The notes under the pieces were generated by a model. That model saw only the letters and a program-made list of their open reading frames with translations. It did no database searches and was not told the DNA's origin. From G963556115 sp963675945 (GTDB lineage Bacteria; Planctomycetota; SZUA-567): DNA of 64,000 bases. The DNA is taken from NCBI GenBank assembly GCA_963675945.1, contig OY780932.1, positions 2,976,001 to 3,040,000 of the forward strand, given 5' to 3'. Shown piece by piece: positions 15,801 through 24,269 of this stretch (position 1 is the first letter of the stretch; each line of letters opens with the position of its first letter). The position numbers and the translations under genes were made by a program.

Positions 15801-18080
15801 CTAACCCAGCGCGCCATTAGAGGTCTCCTCCGAGTCCTCCCACTCATCAAGGCGGTCAATATTTGGTTCAGTATTGATCTCATCAAAATCATCAAGATGA
15901 AAATATGCTTTGAGTACTCTCTTTACCAGTCGCGAACAGCTTGCTCCTCCATGATCACCATAAGGTATAAGCGCTACCACCACTATCTCCGGTTCGTTAT
16001 ATGGGGCAACTGCAGCGAAGGATGCATGTGTATCTTTGTTCTTTCTCCCGGCCTGAGCCGATCCGGTCTTGCCGAAATACTCAAAGCCTTCGATCATGCC
16101 GTATTTAAACGCCGTACCCCGCGGATACTCACCGCCTTGAACAACCTTCCACATGCCGTCTTTAATAATATCGACATTGGTGGCAGAGAGCTTGATTTGC
16201 CCTTGCGGAGCATTGAGTTCAGGATCGGCGGGGTCATACTTCAGATGCGGTCTGACCTTGAGCCCACCATTGAAGATGGTAGCGTAGGCGGTTGCCAGCT
16301 GAATCGGGGTAATATCAACCGCACCCTGTCCGATAGAGAGGTGATAATTCTCACCGAGTGACCAGTGACTTCCCGTAAACGAATTCTCCGGCAGATGTCC
16401 TACCCTTTCTCGTGGTAGATCGATCCCGGTCTTCGACCCAAGCCCAAACTCACTCAACCAAGCCGCCAGTTTTTTACCTCCGAGTGCTGCGCCCGTCTTA
16501 TAGAAGAATATATTACATGATACCTTGAGCGCATCGGTTATATCGATTGCGCCGTGATGTGCCCGGTTCATACAGACGTATTCCTGCTCCCCGATATACT
16601 CAACCCCTTCACAGACAAATTCGGTATTACGGTTGATTACGCCCTCTTCCAGAGCCGCGATCCCTACTAGCGGTTTTATGGTAGAGCCGGCCGGAGACGC
16701 ACCCCTAACCACACCGGTTATAGCCCGGTTATACAGAGGATAACGCACATCCTCCATTATTTTATTATAATATTGCGAATCATGAATCTTGTTCGGATCA
16801 TAGCCGGGGGTACTCACCATCGCGTAAATTTCACCGTTATTTATATTCATTACGATTACGGTGGCTGGAAATTTTGGGAATTTGTGTTTATCCAACACCC
16901 GTTTATGCATTGGTTCACGCGCAAGTATAGCCAGTTCATCCTCAACGATATTGCTTACCTCTTGTTGAAAATCAACATCAATTGTCAGCTTGAGATTCTT
17001 CCCGTTAATTGCCTCTTTACGTGAGCCGGCATTGATAAAGACTCTTGGACCGTCAGGCTCAGGCTTGACCAGTTTTTCTACCCTCCAGACATGCTCTCCT
17101 CTAAGCTCCTGATTATACCACTGCTCAACTCCTCTTCTGCCTACTGTCTCATTGGAAAAGGCGCCCCCGGAGAGATAATAACTCTTGCCTTCACGCCGCA
17201 CCAGGCGTGGCCGAATCATCTCCTGCTCTTCTGAATCCTCTGCAATCTTGAAGAAAAGATTACCGCTCTTCTCAAGTTTCCAGCTTCCCGGCACTAGGTT
17301 ATTATCCTCATCCCAATAGCCGCGTAAACTTTGATACTCATCTGCGGTCAGATTTCCGGTATAGCCGGTAACATGCCCCATCAATTCCGCATAGGGATAG
17401 ATGCGTTTATAGCCGCCCCGGGCAAGCAGAGCTCTGAATTCGTCAGCTGTATAGGGGTTGAGCTGGGTCTGCTCAATCGTCTGATAGGTATTAATCGAGA
17501 TATCTCTAAGCATTATGCGAGGATCAGTAAATGAATGGAGGATGCTCTTCTCATCTTTGAGCACCCCGTTACTGTTTTTGACACTCAATTGTGAGATGAT
17601 ATCTAGAATGCTTTCGACAATCTTCTCTTTGGCTTGTGCAACAGTCAATGACTCAGGTGAATTTTTATGAATTACCGCTGCCAGGCGGTCAACAAATTCC
17701 GAATGCTCCAGTAGACTCTTCTTAATCAAGTTGAGCTTGATTTTACGCTGTGCTCCATCGGCAATGATTGCCTGATAGATATCATCAACCTTGAGTGCAT
17801 CGATATTGCTCTGCAGCTTTCTTTTACCTTCAACTTTACGGTACTCAGCCAGTTGCAACCAGAGGTCAAAACTAGCGGTATCTCCGGCCAGAATCCTTCC
17901 TCTTCTATCGAGTATGCTACCACGCGCCGGTGGAATAGGTATCAACCTGTGTAAGCGCCGCAGACCCATTTGAGTATAGTATTCAGCCGAATATACCTGC
18001 AGATACCAGAGTCTACCCATAAGTAGAAGAAAACTGAGTCCAAAGAAAATACCAATTATTATAGTTCTACGTCCAAACAT
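15801..18080 (-). CDS. mrdA: Penicillin-binding protein 2 (elongasome transpeptidase)
   Basis: A class B PBP of 759 residues, longer than the about 630 of E. coli PBP2; the extra length lies in the N-terminal pedestal (about residues 70-300). One N-terminal membrane helix (IIIGIFFGLSFLLLMGRLWY). Transpeptidase motifs: SxxK in ASPAGSTIKPLVG, SxN as SCN in LKVSCNIFFYKTG and KTG in YFGKTGSAQAG. It cross-links peptidoglycan made by RodA. The mature end is acidic (DDFDEINTEPN...). In one run with rodA and murI downstream and exbD 40 nt upstream. Confidence 0.95.
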   Translation of the reverse strand: MFGRRTIIIGIFFGLSFLLLMGRLWYLQVYSAEYYTQMGLRRLHRLIPIPPARGSILDRRGRILAGDTASFDLWLQLAEYRKVEGKRKLQSNIDALKVDDIYQAIIADGAQRKIKLNLIKKSLLEHSEFVDRLAAVIHKNSPESLTVAQAKEKIVESILDIISQLSVKNSNGVLKDEKSILHSFTDPRIMLRDISINTYQTIEQTQLNPYTADEFRALLARGGYKRIYPYAELMGHVTGYTGNLTADEYQSLRGYWDEDNNLVPGSWKLEKSGNLFFKIAEDSEEQEMIRPRLVRREGKSYYLSGGAFSNETVGRRGVEQWYNQELRGEHVWRVEKLVKPEPDGPRVFINAGSRKEAINGKNLKLTIDVDFQQEVSNIVEDELAILAREPMHKRVLDKHKFPKFPATVIVMNINNGEIYAMVSTPGYDPNKIHDSQYYNKIMEDVRYPLYNRAITGVVRGASPAGSTIKPLVGIAALEEGVINRNTEFVCEGVEYIGEQEYVCMNRAHHGAIDITDALKVSCNIFFYKTGAALGGKKLAAWLSEFGLGSKTGIDLPRERVGHLPENSFTGSHWSLGENYHLSIGQGAVDITPIQLATAYATIFNGGLKVRPHLKYDPADPELNAPQGQIKLSATNVDIIKDGMWKVVQGGEYPRGTAFKYGMIEGFEYFGKTGSAQAGRKNKDTHASFAAVAPYNEPEIVVVALIPYGDHGGASCSRLVKRVLKAYFHLDDFDEINTEPNIDRLDEWEDSEETSNGALG

Positions 18081-18120
18081 CTGTAGTCTTTTTATCCACC
18101 AATTGGGAGACTCAAATCAA

Positions 18121-18564
18121 TTATCGCTGCGCGTTTGAGAAAGTACCAAATGAAATATATTTTGCTCCAGCCTTGGCACAGATATTCATAACATCAATTA
18201 CAGATCGGTGTTGAGTTAATTCATCTGCTCTAATCACCACCGAGACTTCATCATGTGCTGCCGCAGAGAATAGAGCCAACTGGCTAATCTTAGTCTGTAG
18301 TACCTCCGTACTCAAGGGTGAACCGTTGAGGTAGACCTTACCCTGACTATCGATATTGATTATCAGCTCGTTCTTGACTCTGTACTCTGCAACCGCTTCA
18401 GAGGCAACTGGGAGATTGATAACCTCAATACCGATCAGTTTTTCATCCCTGAACATGGCGGTAACGCAGGTAGCAAACAGCATAAGCAAGAATAAAAGGG
18501 TGAGAAAAGGAATTACCAGATACGCCACGCTCTCAACATCCTCACCCCTGCCTTTAAAATTCAT
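18121..18564 (-). CDS. exbD: ExbD/TolR-type biopolymer transport protein
   Basis: A 147-residue protein with one membrane helix near the N terminus (about residues 13-35) and a periplasmic domain of ExbD/TolR type (INIDSQGKVYLNGSPLSTEV, then VVIRADELTQH). The membrane Asp that carries protons in most members is not obvious in VIPFLTLLFLLMLFATCVTA, where Asp/Glu is absent; an Asp appears only at both edges. That is unusual and may mean a different proton path. Forms a motor with ExbB (next gene upstream) that powers TonB or Tol-like work across the periplasm. GGGAG ribosome site precedes the ATG. Confidence 0.82.
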   Translation of the reverse strand: MNFKGRGEDVESVAYLVIPFLTLLFLLMLFATCVTAMFRDEKLIGIEVINLPVASEAVAEYRVKNELIINIDSQGKVYLNGSPLSTEVLQTKISQLALFSAAAHDEVSVVIRADELTQHRSVIDVMNICAKAGAKYISFGTFSNAQR

Positions 18565-18591
18565 ATATAACTCCCGCTCAGTATATTGAGT

Positions 18592-19284
18592 TTATTTGAC
18601 ATCAATAATAGTCGCGGCTATCTCTTCCGCCGCACATTCAAGCTCATTTCCCAGCCGACCGACCCTGGCCAGACAGATATAATAGCCGCCAAGCGCCGGT
18701 ATCCCAACTAGAAGCCCGAGTATGGTCGCTCCAAGAGCCTCGCTGATCCCCCCGGCCATCATTATACTTCTCATCCCGACCGCCCCTTCGCTGCCGAGTG
18801 CGGCAAAGGCCTTACTGATTCCGATTACCGTCCCTAACATCCCAATCAGGGGTGAGAGCACTCCTATATGAGCAATATGCGACAGCTTCTGCTTGAGCGC
18901 CCCAATTTCGCGGAGTCCCCGCCCCTGCATCGCGGTAACAATACGTATATGCGAGGTATTATGCAGTTTTAGTCCCGGCAGAACTATCTCAGCAAATAAG
19001 GTATGATGCTCATTCAGATAGTTTATCGCACTCTCAATCTTTCCGGCAGCCACCTCATCTTTGACCAAAGATACATCATCTAGCGGCATAGCGGTGCGGC
19101 GTCTGGTTTGCAGCATTACCTTGGCATACAGAAAAACAGCAAGCGCAAAGAAGATTGCAAGTATAATTGTAATAACAATATTCACTGTAATCAACCGAAA
19201 AACTAGGTCAAAGGTCTCATCCGCTCTGGCCGAGCCGGTAGCGACAAGTATTGAGAATAATATGGCGGTCAGGTATCTATACAC
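18592..19284 (-). CDS. exbB: ExbB/TolQ/MotA-type proton channel protein
   Basis: A 230-residue MotA/TolQ/ExbB family protein with a cleavable signal-like start (ILFSILVATGSARA), a first long helix (about residues 30-55), and the paired helices with the family signature: HIGVLSPLIGMLGTVIGISKAF and SEALGATILGLLVGIPALGGYY. Start is GTG at 19284, 7 nt after TGGAG. It precedes exbD by 27 nt. Together they would form a proton-driven motor; no tonB or tolA is in the window. It begins the long minus-strand run and is divergent from the cyclo-ligase gene. Confidence 0.88.
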   Translation of the reverse strand: MYRYLTAILFSILVATGSARADETFDLVFRLITVNIVITIILAIFFALAVFLYAKVMLQTRRRTAMPLDDVSLVKDEVAAGKIESAINYLNEHHTLFAEIVLPGLKLHNTSHIRIVTAMQGRGLREIGALKQKLSHIAHIGVLSPLIGMLGTVIGISKAFAALGSEGAVGMRSIMMAGGISEALGATILGLLVGIPALGGYYICLARVGRLGNELECAAEEIAATIIDVK

Positions 19285-19401
19285 AGGATTACTCCATTCT
19301 TCATAGTGATAAGTTATATAAGTATATTATTTTATACTTTAGGATAGCCAAGTCAACTTATCTTTATTATAATGCATACTCCTACGGTTAATAGGAGATA
19401 T

Positions 19402-20010
19402 ATGCCAATGCCTTGCGCTAATACCCCGGAATTGAAGAAGAGACTCAGACAGACGGTCAGAGCCATAATAAGCGGCTTATCCCGAGAGTACCGCATCGAA
19501 CAGGATACTAGACTCGCCAAGAACTTCGCTGACTTCTTTACCGCTTTCAAAGCACGTAATGCCAAAAGTAATTATAATTTACTGGGATATATGCCCTTAC
19601 CCGACGAACCGGATATCTCACAAATTTACCGGGATTTAGCTCACACATCCTTAGTGCTTCCGGTCTCTAACCAGGACGGCAGCCTAACGCTGCGTTACGC
19701 TTCAAGCCAAGTTCAACAAGGTCTCTTCGGCATAACCGAACCGGCAGCTACCGCTCGACACGCCTGTATCGAAGATATCGATCTGGCCATAATCCCGGGT
19801 CGGGCGTTCGGTAAAGCCGGTCAGCGCCTGGGGCGAGGTAAGGGCTACTATGACCGACTCCTTGAGAAATGTTCATGTATCACTATTGGTCTCTGCTATG
19901 ACGAGCAGATATTTCCGAATATTCCCCTCGCCAAGCATGACGCATGGCTTAAGACCGTGATTACACCGACTCACATCTATTCTCACTCAGACTTTGAACC
20001 GCAATCCTGA
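19402..20010 (+). CDS. 5-formyltetrahydrofolate cyclo-ligase
   Basis: Converts 5-formyl-THF plus ATP to 5,10-methenyl-THF, returning a storage folate to one-carbon metabolism in the cytosol. The 202-residue protein has the N-terminal KKRLRQTVRA with the nucleotide-contacting basic residues and the strong family motif PGRAFGKAGQRLGRGKGYYD (about residues 129-148), followed by GLCYDEQ and a C-terminal VITPTHIY. I place the start at 19402, just after AGGAG (19393-19397); 19408 is also possible. A TATAAT at 19368-19373 would put the transcript start past the more upstream ATG at 19372, which argues against that one. Confidence 0.9.
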   Translation: MPMPCANTPELKKRLRQTVRAIISGLSREYRIEQDTRLAKNFADFFTAFKARNAKSNYNLLGYMPLPDEPDISQIYRDLAHTSLVLPVSNQDGSLTLRYASSQVQQGLFGITEPAATARHACIEDIDLAIIPGRAFGKAGQRLGRGKGYYDRLLEKCSCITIGLCYDEQIFPNIPLAKHDAWLKTVITPTHIYSHSDFEPQS

Positions 20011-20118
20011 TCGACACTCAATTACCAAAGAATTATCACTTGATAACAATGGTGTTTGTTGATACAATATCTAATATTATATTCATAACCCGAACATTTC
20101 ATCTGTAAAGGCGTTATT

Positions 20119-21591
20119 ATGCACAAACTCAATCAGATCGCTCTGCTGTCAATCCTGCTGCTAATGTTCATTACCGCCCTGCCCGCGCTGGCGCAAGAGA
20201 ATATAAGTTCAGAGGATATTACAAAGAATAAAGAATTCATGCGCGAAATGGAGCATCAGACCTATGACGGTGTCAATATGGCTGCGTTTTTGATGCGCCT
20301 CATGAGTAATCCTCAGGCTGCGATAAAGAGTCTGGATGCCAATATGTATAATCACATGCAGGCCAAAGCAAAAAATGGTGAGCCTGAAGATCAATATGTA
20401 ATGGCTATAATTGAGTATGTCAAAGAGAATTATAATGCAGCAGTCTTCTGGCTGACAAAAGCGGCTGAGCAGGGTAATTTCGAGGCACAGCTACTCCTTG
20501 GAACCATGTACGGAGAAGGTAGATTTATCCCGCAAGATCTTGCCCAAGCTCACAAATGGCTGCTGCCTGCTGCTAAAAGCGGTGCCCCTACTGCCGAGTA
20601 TGCTCTGGGATATGTCGAATATCTGCAAGGGAACTATACCGATTGTGAGACCTGGCTCAGCAAGGCCGCAGCGCAGTCCAGTACACCGGCGCAGTGCTTA
20701 CTCGGTGTATTTTACCTTGAAGGTAAATATCTCCCTCAAGACTATGTCAAGGCTTATGAACTCCTTCTGCCCGCGGCCGAAGCCGGTGACTCTAATGCCC
20801 AAGCAATGGTAGGTGGTATACTTCAAAATGGCTATATCGGCGCAAAAGACTATGCGCAGGCGTTGATCTGGTATAATAAGTCAGCAGAATGCGAAAATTA
20901 TGTTGCTATTAATAATCTTGGGTATATGTTTAAACAAGGCTTGGGAGTTGAGCAGGATTATGCAAAAGCTTTTGACTTCTACCGCCAAGCGGCGGAATCC
21001 GGTTACGCTATAGCTCAGATAAACCTGGCCTATATGTACGAACAAGGAGAAGGGACACCTCAGGATTACACAGAAGCTATGAATTGGTATAAAAAAGCAG
21101 CAGAGCAAAATAATCAAAGTGCCCAATTTCGTATAGCGTTTATGTATAAAAAAGGTTATGGAGTTGAAAAAGATTTTGCTTCAGCATTCAAATGGTATAC
21201 GCTATCTGCACAAAATGGTTATTCTTCCGCGCAAAACAACCTCGGACATATGTATGAGTATGGCGAGGGTGTAAATATCGATTATGCCAAAGCCATGTAT
21301 TGGTACAAACAAGCAGCAAATCAAAATAATGAACGTGCGCAATATCATATTGGTTATCTATATTACACTGGTCTTGGGGGCAAGAAGGATTATAAAACCG
21401 CCTGTGAGTGGTTTAAAAAAGCGGCAGAACACGGAGAAAGCGACGCGCAATACTATCTCGGCCTGATGTATGAACAGGGTTATGGTGTCCCTATGAACCC
21501 GGAAAAGTCCCTAGAATATTACCGTGAATCCGCCAAAAATGGCAACCCCGGAGCCGAGAAGAAGCTAGCTATTTTACTAACTACCAAATAA
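20119..21591 (+). CDS. Secreted Sel1-repeat (TPR-like) protein, copy 1
   Basis: A 490-residue protein with a signal peptide (LLSILLLMFITALPALAQ, cut after ALAQ or near it) and about eleven Sel1-like repeats of 36 residues from about residue 90 to the end, each with the A-x3-LG-x-MY-x-G-x-GV-x-DY-x-KA-x2-WY-x-KAA pattern. Such alpha-alpha solenoids bind partner proteins; here it would act in the periplasm. DNA of its 5' end (leader, ribosome site and signal peptide) is almost identical to copy 3 at 22702, and the last repeat is also shared. A 63-bp stretch (21235-21297) is repeated exactly, inverted, at 24202. The function cannot be read. Confidence 0.85.
   Translation: MHKLNQIALLSILLLMFITALPALAQENISSEDITKNKEFMREMEHQTYDGVNMAAFLMRLMSNPQAAIKSLDANMYNHMQAKAKNGEPEDQYVMAIIEYVKENYNAAVFWLTKAAEQGNFEAQLLLGTMYGEGRFIPQDLAQAHKWLLPAAKSGAPTAEYALGYVEYLQGNYTDCETWLSKAAAQSSTPAQCLLGVFYLEGKYLPQDYVKAYELLLPAAEAGDSNAQAMVGGILQNGYIGAKDYAQALIWYNKSAECENYVAINNLGYMFKQGLGVEQDYAKAFDFYRQAAESGYAIAQINLAYMYEQGEGTPQDYTEAMNWYKKAAEQNNQSAQFRIAFMYKKGYGVEKDFASAFKWYTLSAQNGYSSAQNNLGHMYEYGEGVNIDYAKAMYWYKQAANQNNERAQYHIGYLYYTGLGGKKDYKTACEWFKKAAEHGESDAQYYLGLMYEQGYGVPMNPEKSLEYYRESAKNGNPGAEKKLAILLTTK
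21235..21297 (+). repeat. 63-bp arm A of an exact inverted duplication
   Basis: Inside Sel1 copy 1, encoding NNLGHMYEYGEGVNIDYAKAM. The same 63 bases, reverse-complemented, are at 24202-24264, 2.9 kb away. I compared all 63 positions and saw no mismatch; the match ends sharply on both sides. Confidence 0.93.
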
Positions 21592-21630
21592 TGACATAAT
21601 TATCACTCGTTTATTTATAAAGGTCTTGTT

Positions 21631-22632
21631 ATGCATAAGCTCAAATACAACCATATACTTATCATTCTTGCAGTTTTAATATTCACGGCTCTGCCTATTC
21701 ATATCTTGGCAACAGATACCTTTGAAGATATTATTAATAATAAGTACTTTATAAAATTCGTACAGCAAGAAGCAGATCGCGATAATGCTATGGCTCAATT
21801 TTTGCTCGACATGACGCAGGATTATGAAACTGCAATACAGAATGTTAATGAACCAGTATATCAATCACTCAAAGATCTTGCTGAATCGGGAGATGCATTT
21901 AATAAGACAGCTTTTGGTATTCTAGCCTATAAAAAAGGGAAATATGAAGACGCGTATAAATATCTTACGCAAGCCACAGATAGTGGTTATATTGAAGCAG
22001 AATACTACTTAGGTATGATGTATCTCGAAGGGTATTATGTCAACGAAGATTATAACAAAGCATTGACTCTTATTAAAATTGGTACTGGAGATTATTTTAT
22101 AAATATACTTTATAGTCTTGGAACCGAGTATTATACCGGTGAAGGAAAGAATCAAAATTATGAGAAAGCATTTAAAGTATTTATGAGTGCAGCTCAAAAA
22201 ATTGATCAACATTTAGAAAATGATGATCAATTTTTAAGTGGCAAACATGCTCAAGCATTTGTTGGAATTATGTATCTATTGGGACGAGGAGTTACTCAGG
22301 ATTACATCCAAAGCAAGAAATGGCTACTCAAAGCAGCAGAAGCAAATATACCCATTGCACAAACAGGCCTGGGGACAATATACTTTTTAGGATTAGATGG
22401 TTCTCTAGATTATAAAGAGGCTTTACACTGGTTTGAAATGGCCGCCGCTTCTGGACAACCAGATGCTCAGTGCTTTTTGGGCAAAATGTATTGCGAAGGT
22501 TTGGGCGTTACTCAAAACTATGAAAAAGGAGTAGGGTTTTACCAGAAAGCTGCTGCTCAAGGGGACTCTACTGCAAGAAAAAGTTTGAATCCTCTGTATG
22601 AAAATAGATTAATCACAAAATCTGAACCCTAA
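21631..22632 (+). CDS. Secreted Sel1-repeat protein, copy 2
   Basis: A 333-residue paralogue of its two neighbours with a signal peptide (ILAVLIFTALPIHILA) and about six Sel1 repeats. The block AFNKTAFGILAYKKGKYEDA to the region EYYTGEGKNQNYEKAFKVF corresponds to the first half of copy 3, so copies 2 and 3 share that architecture, while the 5' end has drifted. It is more AT-rich than the flanking copies. The start keeps the conserved leader form (TAAAGGTCTTGTTATGCATAA, one base longer than I quote elsewhere in part). Forty nt separate it from copy 1. The role is unknown; periplasmic scaffolding is the family's usual job. Confidence 0.82.
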   Translation: MHKLKYNHILIILAVLIFTALPIHILATDTFEDIINNKYFIKFVQQEADRDNAMAQFLLDMTQDYETAIQNVNEPVYQSLKDLAESGDAFNKTAFGILAYKKGKYEDAYKYLTQATDSGYIEAEYYLGMMYLEGYYVNEDYNKALTLIKIGTGDYFINILYSLGTEYYTGEGKNQNYEKAFKVFMSAAQKIDQHLENDDQFLSGKHAQAFVGIMYLLGRGVTQDYIQSKKWLLKAAEANIPIAQTGLGTIYFLGLDGSLDYKEALHWFEMAAASGQPDAQCFLGKMYCEGLGVTQNYEKGVGFYQKAAAQGDSTARKSLNPLYENRLITKSEP

Positions 22633-22701
22633 AGTTAACGATTCTACCAACTCCCAAAAAATAAACTATTATCACTCTTCTATATCCGTAAAGGCGTTAT
22701 T

Positions 22702-24123
22702 ATGCACAAACTCAATCAGATCGCTCTGCTGTCAATTCTGCTGCTACTGTTCATTACCGCCCTGCCCGCGCTGACGCAAGAGGAAAAAGAATCGCTTTTG
22801 GATGCAGCCAAGAATCAGGCGTTTCTCCACGAAATACAGCAGGACGCGGATAAAGGTGATAAAAACGCCGCGATTCTCCTGAATTTGCTACATAACCCTG
22901 ATAACGCCGTAGAGATTGCCGGTGATGAATTTTACGAACCACTCAAAGAGCTTGCCGACAAGGGAGGTGCCTTTGATAAGACCGCCTTCGGGATTCTAGC
23001 TTACAAAAAAGGTATATATCCCGAAGCGTATAAGTATCTTAAACAAGCGGCGGATAGAAATTTCCCTGAAGCAAAATACTACTTAGCCCAGATGTACCTC
23101 GAAGGCAAGTATGTGAAAGAGGATTATACTGCCGCTCTAGCCCTGCTGAAATCTATAGCCGGTGATAATTATAGCACTGTACTGTACAATCTTGCTAATA
23201 AGTATTTTGAAGCAGAAAGCACAGTTCAAAATTATGAAATAGCCTTCAAGCTCTTCAATAGTGCCATTGAGCATTGTACTACCCACCAGCAAAACGAGGC
23301 TACTGCCGCAGCCCTCCTCAATGCTCAGGCCACATTAGGCCTGATGTACCTTGAAGGACTCGGTGTCGCCCCAGATTACGCTCAGAGTGAGAAGTTTCTT
23401 ACCCAAGCCGCCGAAGGTGGCATCCCTTTAGCCCAGCTAGCTCTAGGACATTTGTATTATTTCAAGCAGACAGTTTCGCCTAATTATAAAAAGGCGCTAT
23501 TCTGGTATGAAAAAGCGGCGTCAAATGGCCAGTCCAATGCTCAGTGTATGCTTGGCAAGATGTATGAAGATGGGCTTGAAGTAAAATCAGATAAGAGCAA
23601 AGCATTTGAGCTTTACCAACAAGCAGCCAATTTAAATGATCCGGTCGGTTTAAATAACCTAGGACATATGTATCAGAACGGTCTGGGCACATCACAGAAT
23701 TATCAGAAAGCTGCCGACTGCTTTCAAAAAGCTGCCGATCAGGGAAACCCTATAGCCATGTGCAACTTAGCAAATTTATATAGGCTGGGGTTGGGTGTCA
23801 AACAGCATTATGCAAAAGCGTTTGACATTTATAAACAGTCTGCAAAACAAGACAACATTGATGCTCAATTCTATCTTGGATATTTTTACTATAAAGGCTT
23901 GGGAATTGAAAAGAACTATTCTGCTGCCATAGCGTGGTTTAAAAGAGCAGCGTATGGAGGTGAAATTAATGCGATGTATTTTTTAGGTCTGATGCATGAA
24001 AAAGGTTATGGTGTCCCTGAAAACCTTGAAAAATCTCTTAATTATTACCGTGAATCCGCCAAAAATGGAAACCCCGAAGCCGAGAAGAAGCTAGCTAGCT
24101 TTGCCAAAGATAAAGCAAAGTAA
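22702..24123 (+). CDS. Secreted Sel1-repeat protein, copy 3
   Basis: A 473-residue paralogue with a signal peptide nearly identical at DNA level to copy 1 (ALLSILLLLFITALPALTQ), a middle part like copy 2, and a C-terminal repeat like copy 1 (KGYGVPENLEKSLNYYRESA). About ten Sel1 repeats. This mosaic suggests gene conversion or unequal crossing-over within the cluster. It is followed by an inverted-repeat hairpin and the convergent 564-aa gene. Likely periplasmic protein-binding solenoid; target unknown. Confidence 0.84.
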   Translation: MHKLNQIALLSILLLLFITALPALTQEEKESLLDAAKNQAFLHEIQQDADKGDKNAAILLNLLHNPDNAVEIAGDEFYEPLKELADKGGAFDKTAFGILAYKKGIYPEAYKYLKQAADRNFPEAKYYLAQMYLEGKYVKEDYTAALALLKSIAGDNYSTVLYNLANKYFEAESTVQNYEIAFKLFNSAIEHCTTHQQNEATAAALLNAQATLGLMYLEGLGVAPDYAQSEKFLTQAAEGGIPLAQLALGHLYYFKQTVSPNYKKALFWYEKAASNGQSNAQCMLGKMYEDGLEVKSDKSKAFELYQQAANLNDPVGLNNLGHMYQNGLGTSQNYQKAADCFQKAADQGNPIAMCNLANLYRLGLGVKQHYAKAFDIYKQSAKQDNIDAQFYLGYFYYKGLGIEKNYSAAIAWFKRAAYGGEINAMYFLGLMHEKGYGVPENLEKSLNYYRESAKNGNPEAEKKLASFAKDKAK

Positions 24124-24142
24124 CTAACATGAATTGTGTTTT

Positions 24143-24185
24143 ATTGTTACCATGTAATAAAAATATCCCATCACATGGCAACAAT
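24143..24185. terminator. Hairpin between convergent Sel1 copy 3 and the 564-aa gene
   Basis: ATTGTTACCATGT (24143-24155) pairs with ACATGGCAACAAT (24173-24185), 12 of 13 bases, with a 17-nt AT-rich loop. Flanking AACATG and CATGTT extend the symmetry loosely. No strong T-run follows on either strand; a bidirectional terminator is the simplest reading. Confidence 0.5.
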
Positions 24186-24201
24186 TCATTTAGGCATGTT
24201 T

Positions 24202-24264
24202 CATGGCTTTGGCATAATCGATATTTACACCCTCGCCATACTCATACATATGTCCGAGGTTGTT
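24202..24264 (-). repeat. 63-bp arm B of an exact inverted duplication
   Basis: Reverse complement of 21235-21297 in Sel1 copy 1. It begins 5 nt beyond the stop codon of the 564-aa gene, so it would be part of that gene's 3' untranslated RNA, antisense to Sel1 copy 1 mRNA. Flanks show no further match. Confidence 0.93.
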
Positions 24265-24269
24265 CTGAA

